Source of the DNA: Lentisphaerota bacterium
GTDB lineage: Bacteria; Verrucomicrobiota; Kiritimatiellia; UBA8416; JAFGTH01
Length of the DNA stretch: 10,164 nt
Assembly: GCA_016934225.1 (NCBI GenBank)
Contig: JAFGTH010000116.1
Coordinates: 1-10,164, forward strand
Direction: 5' to 3'
Positions 1 to 7,310 of the stretch are shown piece by piece (position 1 is the stretch's first letter; every line of letters starts with the position of its first letter). Made by a program: the position numbers and the translations under genes. Under the pieces are notes generated by a model that was not told the DNA's origin, made no database searches, and saw nothing but the letters and a program-made list of their open reading frames with translations.

Positions 1-2
1 AA

Positions 3-218
3 ATCGTCACACGCATCCTCAGATACGGAATATCGAGCGCGGTCATGCTGACTCTGTTCTATCTGATGGCAATATACATAGCAGTCAACGCATCACAAAC
101 AGGCGAACTTGTCCCGTTGTCCGGACTTGTATTCGGTGCTTTGATCATGGCAACCGGTATTGCTGTTTCGTGCCTCGCGGCGTATCAACCATACAAACGG
201 CACAGACACAAAAAATGA
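3..218 (+). CDS. C-terminal end of an unidentified membrane protein (partial)
   Basis: The frame is open from the left edge of the window to a TGA at 216-218, giving 71 residues with no start required. It contains two hydrophobic stretches long enough to cross the membrane: one around SAVMLTLFYLMAIYIAVNA and one around LSGLVFGALIMATGIAVSCL. They are separated by a short polar loop. The protein ends in a strongly basic tail (YKRHRHKK), which by the positive-inside rule would lie in the cytoplasm. I do not recognise the family; a transporter or a polytopic envelope protein is possible. It converges on the GH116 gene, with 39 bases between the two stop codons and no clear terminator hairpin between them. 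That the frame is real is inferred from the two well-formed membrane segments and the basic tail; the rest of the gene lies outside the window. Confidence 0.55.
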   Translation: MVTRILRYGISSAVMLTLFYLMAIYIAVNASQTGELVPLSGLVFGALIMATGIAVSCLAAYQPYKRHRHKK

Positions 219-257
219 ATGCATTATCTTTCGACACTTCTCGCTTTACAGTACAGG

Positions 258-2840
258 TCAAGCCAGATAATGCTTCACGGCCGGATCATTCGGAGTGACC
301 ACCATCTGTATACATTCGCCACGCTTTACCGTGTGCATTCTCCCAAATTCAAGATAACCATACCCGGTGAGAGCGAATGCTTTAAGTTTGATTGCGCCAT
401 GCAAACACGTCAATGTGACATAAACGGATTTGCCCGACCTCTTTTGCGAGCAAATGCCCCATGCAAAACCATTTGACCAAAATGCCTTTGATTCCTGTGC
501 GCTACACGCAAATTCCATCAACTTATCCACGCCGGAATACCGAAAACCTGTAAGCGCCGGGATTGCCGCCCAGCTTGCCATGGCACGCGCATAGTGATGA
601 CCGCATTCGGCTTCATTGAACGGATTGCGTTTACGTCCATCATATCTGGCGCGTATGTCGGATATACAGGATTGCCCTTCACCGACCATGCCTTCGTAGA
701 ACATGCCTATTGCAGCTGTGTATTCGAATCCTGTCATTACTTCAGTAAAATATGGAAACGGCTGCTTTGGACGGCGCTTCGGATAAGCCGCCATCAATAA
801 CGCCGATTCGTCAGCAAGCGCGAAAGTACGCATACAATTGAAATGATCGTGCATACTGGCCCGCTTGTTGTATTTGAGTATACTTTTTAATGTTTTCCGG
901 ACCTGCAACGGACTGACCAAATAACCCAGCCCGCACACATGTGCCATGTACTGACCGACAAGCTGGTCAACAAGGCATCCTTCACCAAGTTGAAAATCGG
1001 GTTTGGTTAGATTTTTTGAACCCATACCCAGTTTTAGACAGTCTGCAACGTCTGACGTTTTTGCAGGCGGTCGAATAATATGTTTGTAGTATTCGCCATT
1101 GAACAGCGTTTTCTCCATGTAGATCTTACCCGACTCGTAAAGGTCGCGACATTGCAACGCAAATTCGTTCTGTCCTACATACGCGGCCATTTCCTCGGCC
1201 GCGCGCAATGCGCCCAAATACCAGCCTTGCATCTGCGGATTCGGACCGTAATATTCCACGTCCATCGTATTATGTTGACAACCTTCCATTACACCGTCTT
1301 TATCACCATCCCAACCGCCGTCAATCCAGCAGAACTCAAGCGCCTTGCGTGCCTTGGGCCAAAGATCAGTCAACATTGCGTCATTACCGGAAAGCTGCCA
1401 ATCACGATACAGTTTCATTATACAGCCCAACTGACCATCCGCAGCAGCCTTTCCATATTGACGCGCTCGCTTTAACGGCAAGTTGACTCTAAAACTCATC
1501 ATCCCCTTCTCGTCCGTTGCGTGTTTAAACTCCACTTCACGCATCGTCCCGGCAAGATTCCCATACAAAAACGCAGTTGCCTGTTCGTAGTTCCATACGT
1601 GTGTGCAAGAACCATGGCAGCTCCCGATATGATCCCAACATCCCTCCCAACCGTAAAAACGACCATCCGGTGTCCTGAAACATGTCTGGCTACGCAAAGT
1701 ACTAAGATTAAACAAAGCCGCTTCTTTCACGACGGCGGGAATATCTGAACTGCAAAATGCTGAAACAAATTCCTGTGTATCTTTTTCCAGTTTCGGTATT
1801 CGCGTAACGGCTTGCTCGGCAACGTCCCATGCATCCTTAAACTTGGTGGTGTAGTAATTACCGATCCAATCGTTAGGACTTTTTTCTTTGTTTTTCCATG
1901 TCCACGAATAACGATTTGGAAAATGCCAGGTTAGAAAAAAACTTACCGTTTTTTCTTGTCCGGGCGGAATTCGAACGCTTACCGACAATGAGCCCATAGA
2001 TATATCCGTTCCGTCGGCATACCTGTCGGTTAAACAGCCATCTTTTGAAAATTGATCCCAAAAACCCAAAACAGATCCGCCCCATGCTTCGCTACTCCAT
2101 TCACGAGTATACGTCACCTTTGATCTTGCATTGGTAACCAGCGCTAAAGTACCCCATGCTTCCGCTTTCGGATCTACGCCCTCAGAATCCATAAAAATGC
2201 CTTGAATGCCCCTACCGCGCCGAAAATGATTTCGGTTTCTACGAGCGCCGAACGGCATCGAACGCCCACGGAAATCACGCGCAGATTCCGATCCGTCAAT
2301 GCCTATAAAATTTGCCAATGACCCGCAAACCGCCGCCGCCACTTGACTGCGCGTACGATTTTTAAGAACAAACCGCAACACAGCCATAGGAATTCCGCTC
2401 GCGTCTGCATCACCGGGTATCATCGGGTTAAACGCCTCTATCCTGACTTCAACCGGCACATCAGAATCTTTCAGCAATACCTGCCCGAACGGATAAGCCG
2501 CAGCGAAGGAACAATGTCGAAAACGCGGCATCCCATGATTCGCCGCCTGACAACCCGCAGGGCCTTCGTATGCAGACACATCCAACGGCCCCTCTATAGC
2601 GCGTGTAACCGATTTGCCGCCGGCCGGTTTTGCAAAAAGCGTGAAAATCGGCTGTCCGTTTCTACCAGCTTTCGGAGTAAATCCCTTGGCAGGACGATTC
2701 ACCATTTCCCAGTCGCGCAAATCACCTCGACCGCCCAATGACACAGTACCTGTGCCTATTCCGCCCAAAGGAAGCGCTATCTTGGCTATATGCTCGCTAT
2801 CATATGTTCTAAGAACCGGCCATGATTTGTTTAACTTCAT
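258..2840 (-). CDS. GH116 family beta-glycosidase (GBA2-type glucosylceramidase/beta-glucosidase homologue)
   Basis: This is an 860-residue retaining glycoside hydrolase of family GH116, the family of human GBA2 and of bacterial and archaeal beta-glucosidases/beta-xylosidases. The N-terminal beta-sandwich (about residues 15-340) opens with the family hallmark IALPLGGIGTGTVSLGGRGD followed by LRDWEMVNRP. The (alpha/alpha)6 catalytic domain spans about 365-770. By motif alignment from memory, E399 in GWEGCWD is the nucleophile and D527 in HNTMDVEYYG the acid/base. Their spacing of 128 is close to the E335/D462 pair of the Sulfolobus enzyme. The late motif FNEAECGHHYARAMASW carries E743 and R752, which match the substrate-binding Glu/Arg pair of the Thermoanaerobacterium enzyme. 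A beta-rich tail (about 785-860) follows. The start has no signal peptide, so a cytoplasmic enzyme is likely. The ATG is preceded by GGCGGAAATA, a modest ribosome site. The substrate cannot be told from sequence: glucosides, xylosides and GlcNAc-glycosides are all known in the family. It is divergent to the GH42 gene. Confidence 0.93.
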   Translation of the reverse strand: MKLNKSWPVLRTYDSEHIAKIALPLGGIGTGTVSLGGRGDLRDWEMVNRPAKGFTPKAGRNGQPIFTLFAKPAGGKSVTRAIEGPLDVSAYEGPAGCQAANHGMPRFRHCSFAAAYPFGQVLLKDSDVPVEVRIEAFNPMIPGDADASGIPMAVLRFVLKNRTRSQVAAAVCGSLANFIGIDGSESARDFRGRSMPFGARRNRNHFRRGRGIQGIFMDSEGVDPKAEAWGTLALVTNARSKVTYTREWSSEAWGGSVLGFWDQFSKDGCLTDRYADGTDISMGSLSVSVRIPPGQEKTVSFFLTWHFPNRYSWTWKNKEKSPNDWIGNYYTTKFKDAWDVAEQAVTRIPKLEKDTQEFVSAFCSSDIPAVVKEAALFNLSTLRSQTCFRTPDGRFYGWEGCWDHIGSCHGSCTHVWNYEQATAFLYGNLAGTMREVEFKHATDEKGMMSFRVNLPLKRARQYGKAAADGQLGCIMKLYRDWQLSGNDAMLTDLWPKARKALEFCWIDGGWDGDKDGVMEGCQHNTMDVEYYGPNPQMQGWYLGALRAAEEMAAYVGQNEFALQCRDLYESGKIYMEKTLFNGEYYKHIIRPPAKTSDVADCLKLGMGSKNLTKPDFQLGEGCLVDQLVGQYMAHVCGLGYLVSPLQVRKTLKSILKYNKRASMHDHFNCMRTFALADESALLMAAYPKRRPKQPFPYFTEVMTGFEYTAAIGMFYEGMVGEGQSCISDIRARYDGRKRNPFNEAECGHHYARAMASWAAIPALTGFRYSGVDKLMEFACSAQESKAFWSNGFAWGICSQKRSGKSVYVTLTCLHGAIKLKAFALTGYGYLEFGRMHTVKRGECIQMVVTPNDPAVKHYLA

Positions 2841-2980
2841 TATTTCCGCCGCTATTTTCCGTTCAAACTCCGCACCTCAAACAAAACTTTTATTCAAGTA
2901 TTGTGTCCTTGAACGCGTCAATCAACTCTAATTTTAATTAAATCAAAAACCGAAATTGGGCGTCTGATTGATATTATCTA

Positions 2981-3009
2981 TTGACCTTTATATGAGGCCG
3001 AGGTACAAC
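2981..3009 (+). promoter_or_regulatory. Candidate sigma70-type promoter for the GH42 gene
   Basis: A -35-like TTGACC (2981-2986) is followed, after exactly 17 bases, by a -10-like TACAAC (3004-3009). The first matches the consensus at five of six positions and the second at four of six. Transcription would begin near 3016 and leave a leader of about 200 bases before the ATG at 3214. That is long for a simple promoter, so a closer start site may also exist. The assignment rests only on matches to the sigma70 consensus known from Proteobacteria. Confidence 0.4.
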
Positions 3010-3201
3010 CAACGCCAATTCATAAAAACACATAAACATACTGTGCTAAATTATCAGGTAAAATGGAAATCATAGAGTTTTTTTGAAGCACATTTTCAAT
3101 GACCAACGGCAAGATTGCCCAAATCAATCGAATGGAAACCGATGGTTCATGTCCAAATCGAATTTAACCGTAGAACAAGTCTTGCAAACATCAGAAAAAA
3201 T

Positions 3202-3206
3202 GGAAG
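3202..3206 (+). promoter_or_regulatory. Ribosome binding site that fixes the GH42 start
   Basis: GGAAG lies seven bases upstream of the ATG at 3214. This Shine-Dalgarno-like site, plus the family-typical N-terminus beginning MKYRGAAYYP, favours 3214 over the in-frame TTG at 3115. The 33 extra residues the longer frame would add do not resemble the start of a GH42 enzyme. Confidence 0.6.
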
Positions 3207-3213
3207 AACACAT

Positions 3214-5214
3214 ATGAAATACAGGGGCGCAGCTTATTATCCAGAAGTCTGGCAGAAAGAACGTTGGGACACGGATATCGAAATGATGCGCGAAGCGCAC
3301 ATCAATATCGTGCGCATGGGCGAATTCGCATGGAGCAGATTTGAGCCGCGTGATGGCGAGTTTGATTTGGAATGGTGGCGCGATATCTGCGGGCGTTTGC
3401 GCGATGCCGGCATCAAAATTCTGGCATGCACTCCAAGCGCTGCTCCTCCAGCATGGCTAACCAAAAAATACCCCGAAACTCTTCTGGTCTTTGAAAACGA
3501 CAAACCGGCCGTACACGGAAGCAGAAGACATTACTGTCAGACATCTCCTGTTTATCGCGAACTAATCGAACGAGTCAACAGAGCAATAGCTCAATCGGTT
3601 AAAAACAATGAATCTGTAATCGCATGGCAAATTGATAACGAGATTGCTTTGGAACCTTATCAGTGTTTCTGCCCGCGTTGTGCCGAAGGATTTCGCAGTT
3701 GGCTGAAACATCGTTACCACACGCTCGATGCGCTTAACGAGGCGTGGGGCAACGGATTCTGGTCGGGAGATTTTTCAAGCTGGGATGAGATTCTGCCGCC
3801 CAGACATCGAGTTTCATGGAAGCTCGACTACCGACGGTTTCAGGACGACATGTTCGCTGAGTTCATAAAACGTCAGGCCGATATACTGCGTTCGATAAAT
3901 TCAAATTGGAAAATTACCACAAACCAATGGACAGGCCCTATCCCTGCGGGAGATACAATAAAGTATTTCGATCCGCTCGATTTCGCCTCGTTCGACGGAT
4001 ATTGGAATTATTACCAGACCAGAGAATTTCATTCTTCCGTATGGGATTTCTACCGCAATATAAAAATCCCGGCGCGTCCGTTCTGGGTGGCCGAAACCAA
4101 CGCCTGGAACCCTTCGTCAACTGTGACCGGCGGTCTATTAGCGCTGCGGCCCTGGGCATATCAAGCATTCGCCAAAGGATCCGAAGCACACTTCTATTTT
4201 CGCTGGCGCCAATCACGCATGGGCGAAGAAGATCATCCGGCAATATTGGATTGGAGCGGCACGCCAAGCAGAGCGTATTACATGATAAAAGACGTCTTCG
4301 GCGAATTTGAAAACCTCGCGCCGGAATTAAACAATTTGCCCTTGCCGGATGCAAAAGCAGCGGTGCTTTTCGATTACGACTCCGGAGTATGCGGAGAATT
4401 GGAAAAACGCGATTACCGCAATAGGCTAATGCGGGCAAGTATTTTGCTCGGACGCATGCACGTTTTAAGCGATATGCTTCCGGTCAGACCAGGCGTAGAT
4501 ATCAGCAAATACCGGCTGTTGATATTGCCTCAAACAGAAATGATTGACCCATGGTTTGCTGAAGAATTGAAAAAATTCGTCAAGTCCGGAGGAACGGTCT
4601 TGGCTATAACCCGTCTTTCCACGCTCGACCGAAACGGCAAATATATAACCGATCCTATTCCCGGAAACTTGACAGACTTGTTCGGAATGACCATACGTGA
4701 ACACTGGCCCATACACGCGCAATCCCCAAATCTTGAGCATTCCATTCCCGATATAACAAAAAGCGGCGAGTCCTGCATAGGAATTGCGCTTAAGTTGCAA
4801 GGGAGCAAAAATCATAAAAGTCTGGCCGTCGAATATATGGAACTGCCTGAAATTGATCGAAATACGCGTGTTCTTGGAACTTACAAAACAGGAACACTTA
4901 AAGGATTCCCAGCCGTCACGGAATTAAAATACGGCAAGGGATCGGCAATTTATCAGGCCTGCCGAATGGATGAAAAATCTGAAACAGCGATACTGCGTTA
5001 CGCCTTGAAACAATCCGGCGCCGGCCGCCCGGTTAATACTCCACCAGAAGTGGAAATATTGAGAAGGGGCCAGTTTGACTTTTACCTCAATCACGGGGAC
5101 AAGCCTGTTATACTTAAACGGTTGACGCACGGAAAAACCCTGATAGGCAAAGCCGATTCTAATCATGTCCGGCTTGATGCATTCGGAGTTTGCATTACTA
5201 AGAATGCCAAATAA
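3214..5214 (+). CDS. GH42 family beta-galactosidase
   Basis: This is a 666-residue GH42 enzyme, close to the usual family length of about 650-690. GH42 enzymes are retaining, cleave terminal beta-D-galactosyl (in some members alpha-L-arabinopyranosyl) residues, and are usually intracellular. The TIM-barrel domain covers about residues 1-380. The opening YYPEVW, the RMGEFAWSRFEP motif and the acid/base E143 in WQIDNE are typical. The nucleophile is most likely E294 in FWVAETN. Cysteines C108 (RHYCQTSP), C151, C153 and C156 (CFCPRC) fit the zinc-binding set described for the Thermus A4 enzyme. A Rossmann-like trimerisation domain follows from about 383 (AAVLFDYDSG) to about 600, then a short C-terminal beta domain with FDFYLNHGDKP. 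No signal peptide is seen. The start was chosen from the ribosome site and the family N-terminus. The gene is divergent from the GH116 gene and 164 bases upstream of the kinase-phosphatase gene. Confidence 0.93.
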   Translation: MKYRGAAYYPEVWQKERWDTDIEMMREAHINIVRMGEFAWSRFEPRDGEFDLEWWRDICGRLRDAGIKILACTPSAAPPAWLTKKYPETLLVFENDKPAVHGSRRHYCQTSPVYRELIERVNRAIAQSVKNNESVIAWQIDNEIALEPYQCFCPRCAEGFRSWLKHRYHTLDALNEAWGNGFWSGDFSSWDEILPPRHRVSWKLDYRRFQDDMFAEFIKRQADILRSINSNWKITTNQWTGPIPAGDTIKYFDPLDFASFDGYWNYYQTREFHSSVWDFYRNIKIPARPFWVAETNAWNPSSTVTGGLLALRPWAYQAFAKGSEAHFYFRWRQSRMGEEDHPAILDWSGTPSRAYYMIKDVFGEFENLAPELNNLPLPDAKAAVLFDYDSGVCGELEKRDYRNRLMRASILLGRMHVLSDMLPVRPGVDISKYRLLILPQTEMIDPWFAEELKKFVKSGGTVLAITRLSTLDRNGKYITDPIPGNLTDLFGMTIREHWPIHAQSPNLEHSIPDITKSGESCIGIALKLQGSKNHKSLAVEYMELPEIDRNTRVLGTYKTGTLKGFPAVTELKYGKGSAIYQACRMDEKSETAILRYALKQSGAGRPVNTPPEVEILRRGQFDFYLNHGDKPVILKRLTHGKTLIGKADSNHVRLDAFGVCITKNAK

Positions 5215-5264
5215 TCAGCAATCGTGTTCCAAGCATCCGTAGTTCGGTCTAAAACACGCCGCAT

Positions 5265-5286
5265 TGCGATAATCCGGGTTATCGCA
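5265..5286. promoter_or_regulatory. Perfect 8-bp inverted repeat between GH42 and the kinase-phosphatase gene
   Basis: TGCGATAA (5265-5272) and TTATCGCA (5279-5286) are perfect reverse complements around the six-base loop TCCGGG. The hairpin starts 51 bases after the GH42 stop. It is not directly followed by a T run (TTTTTT occurs about 20 bases later), so a standard intrinsic terminator is doubtful. The right arm overlaps CATAAT (5285-5290), a five-of-six match to a -10 box. An operator over a promoter for the downstream pair is therefore an alternative. A TTGCGA (5264-5269) stands in the -35 area, but only 15 bases upstream of that -10 box. Confidence 0.4.
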
Positions 5287-5378
5287 TAATTCCAAACCGT
5301 GCTCTTTTTTGCTTCACGAACGTTCCATCCCTCTGTTAGGTTCTCATTCAACGAACAATCAATCGGAATAGTCATATC

Positions 5379-7289
5379 ATGCATGTAATTGATTTGGAAG
5401 CCATTCTCGAGAAACTGCCGCGGGCACGAATCGGCATTGTGGGAGATTTCTGTCTGGACGCTTATTGGGAACTGGACATGCGGGAATCTGAAATTTCGGT
5501 GGAAACCAAGTCGCCGACCCGCCCTGTACGAACTCAACGATACGGTCTCGGCGGCGCGGGCAATGTAGCGCAAAATATGAGAAGCCTTGGGGTATCACTA
5601 ATATCAGTTTACGGAGTTACAGGCCGCGATCCGTTCGGCTATCAAATGCGGGAATTGATGAACGAGCTGTCAATTTCGCATAAAGGTCTGCTCGAACAAA
5701 CCAAAGAATGGGTTACACATTCCTATATCAAACCGATTGAAAACGGCGCCGAAGAAAACAGGATTGACATGGGTAATTTTAATCGCATGTCAACCGACAC
5801 CGCCAAACGTTTGTCGGACATGCTGACCAATGATCTCGAATCTCTGGATATACTCGTAATTAATCAACAGGTAAAAAACGGCATTCACATGTCGCCGGAG
5901 TTTCAAAAGGCGCTGCAACTTTTAATTCAGTCGCATCCGCAAAAACTTTTTCTACTGGACAGTCGCAGCATGAGCCAGAATTATCAAGGCACGATTCGCA
6001 AAATTAACGCCTACGAAGCCGTCGTTCTCACGGGCGGTTCACATGAACCGCAAGACATTATCGGACTCGATGAAGCCCGAAATGCCGGTATTACTCTGGC
6101 CAAACAATGGGGAAAACCCGTGTTTGTCACGCGCGGAGACCGCGGTTGCCTGGTAATCGAAAATGATCATGTTGATGTCATTCCCGGACTTCACATCATT
6201 GAGAAAACCGATCCGGTCGGCGCTGGGGACAGCATGCTGGCCGGCATGGCGGCCAGCATGGCAGTAGGTTGTTGTCTGGCAGACGCCGCAACTTTTGGAA
6301 ATCTGGTCGCCGGTGTTACAGTCCAAAAACTCTATCAAACCGGCACCGCTTCACCGGACGAAATCCTGAAAATCGGAACCGATCCCGATTACATTTTTCT
6401 CCCTGAAAAAGCTGACGATCTGAGATCAGCTTCATATTGGAAAAATTCCGAAATCGAAGTGATTAACGCGGTTCAAACAAATCACAAAAAAATCACTCAC
6501 GCAATTTTCGACCATGACGGCACTATCTCCGTGCTGCGCGAAGGCTGGGAAAAAATCATGGAACCCATGATGGTTCGAGCCATTCTCGGCCCCACTTATG
6601 ACACCGCCGACGAAACCGCTTATCATCAGGTTCTTAATCGTGTGCGCTTATATATTGATGCCACTACAGGAGTGCAAACACTTGTGCAAATGCAGGGACT
6701 TGTCAAACTGGTGACTGAATTCGGATATGTATCACGGGAAAATATTCTGGATCAATTCGGCTATAAGGCAATTTATAACGAAGCGCTACTGGATATGGTA
6801 AAAAAACGGCTCAAAAAACTTTCCCGCGGAGAATTGACGGTAGAAGATTTTGTTATGAAGAAAGCCGTTTTGTTTCTGATGCAATTACATCAGAACAAAG
6901 TCAAACTGTATCTTGCCAGCGGATCCGATGAGCACGATGTCGTTGCCGAAGCCGAAGCATTGGGATATGCCGACCTTTTCGAGGGTCGTATTTATGGCGC
7001 TATAGGCGACGCCACCAAAGAGGCCAAAAAAATTGTCATGGACAGAATATTGGCCGATATCGGCAACGTTAACGCTGAGAGCATGGCCGTTTTTGGCGAC
7101 GGGCCGGTGGAAATCCGTGAAAGCAAAAAACACAGGGGACTGGCGATTGGAGTAGCAAGCGACGAAGTCCGTCGTTTCGGTCTGAACGAATCCAAACGGC
7201 GCCGTTTAATTCGCGCCGGCGCCGACCTGATAATCGCCGATTTTTCACAGTTTGAAATGCTGCTGGAATTGTTGCAACTCAATGATTAA
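5379..7289 (+). CDS. Fused PfkB/HldE-type sugar kinase and HAD-superfamily phosphatase
   Basis: This 636-residue protein joins two enzymes. Residues 1 to about 345 are a PfkB-family (ribokinase fold) kinase closest in style to the kinase half of HldE/RfaE. The N-terminal IGIVGDFCLDAYW contains the early sugar-site aspartate. GGAGNVAQN (58-66) is the first PfkB signature. DPVGAGDS (278-285) is the anion-hole/catalytic motif with likely base D284. After a short linker, residues about 370-636 form a HAD hydrolase. Motif I is DHDGT (378-382) with nucleophile D378 and acid/base D380, motif II is the serine in LASGSD (S514), motif III is a lysine near 547-551, and motif IV is GDGPVEI (573-579). A helical cap lies between motifs I and II. 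All catalytic residues of both halves seem present, so both could be active. The substrate is unknown; a sugar phosphate related to heptose-7-phosphate is an inference. No adenylyltransferase domain follows, unlike HldE. GGA lies 11 bases before the ATG. The next gene begins 21 bases downstream. Confidence 0.88.
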   Translation: MHVIDLEAILEKLPRARIGIVGDFCLDAYWELDMRESEISVETKSPTRPVRTQRYGLGGAGNVAQNMRSLGVSLISVYGVTGRDPFGYQMRELMNELSISHKGLLEQTKEWVTHSYIKPIENGAEENRIDMGNFNRMSTDTAKRLSDMLTNDLESLDILVINQQVKNGIHMSPEFQKALQLLIQSHPQKLFLLDSRSMSQNYQGTIRKINAYEAVVLTGGSHEPQDIIGLDEARNAGITLAKQWGKPVFVTRGDRGCLVIENDHVDVIPGLHIIEKTDPVGAGDSMLAGMAASMAVGCCLADAATFGNLVAGVTVQKLYQTGTASPDEILKIGTDPDYIFLPEKADDLRSASYWKNSEIEVINAVQTNHKKITHAIFDHDGTISVLREGWEKIMEPMMVRAILGPTYDTADETAYHQVLNRVRLYIDATTGVQTLVQMQGLVKLVTEFGYVSRENILDQFGYKAIYNEALLDMVKKRLKKLSRGELTVEDFVMKKAVLFLMQLHQNKVKLYLASGSDEHDVVAEAEALGYADLFEGRIYGAIGDATKEAKKIVMDRILADIGNVNAESMAVFGDGPVEIRESKKHRGLAIGVASDEVRRFGLNESKRRRLIRAGADLIIADFSQFEMLLELLQLND

Positions 7290-7310
7290 ACCATCAGGGA
7301 ACAGCAAGCT

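Larger units (their letters stand above)
2841..3213. promoter_or_regulatory. Divergent intergenic region between the GH116 and GH42 genes
   Basis: This 373-base AT-rich stretch separates two glycosidase genes transcribed away from each other, so it should hold both promoters and possibly a shared control site. The 10-bp palindrome TTTAATTAAA lies at 2933-2942, roughly in the middle, but it is too AT-rich to be called an operator on sequence alone. No second copy or longer dyad was found by eye. No protein in this stretch resembles a known family. A frame running into the GH42 gene from a TTG at 3115 is treated as leader sequence. Confidence 0.5.

Noticed and set aside
1080..1486. Two overlapping open frames on the plus strand
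   Set aside because: They run antisense to the conserved GH116 catalytic domain and have no recognisable content.
3115..3213. Longer GH42 reading frame beginning at TTG 3115
   Set aside because: The added 33 residues do not match the GH42 N-terminus, and ATG 3214 has a better ribosome site and a family-typical beginning.
3938..4438. 166-residue open frame on the minus strand
   Set aside because: It lies wholly inside the GH42 coding region, opposite its catalytic domain, and looks like an antisense shadow.
5318..5325. GAACGTTC palindrome upstream of the kinase-phosphatase gene
   Set aside because: A single 8-base palindrome is expected by chance, and no second copy is nearby.
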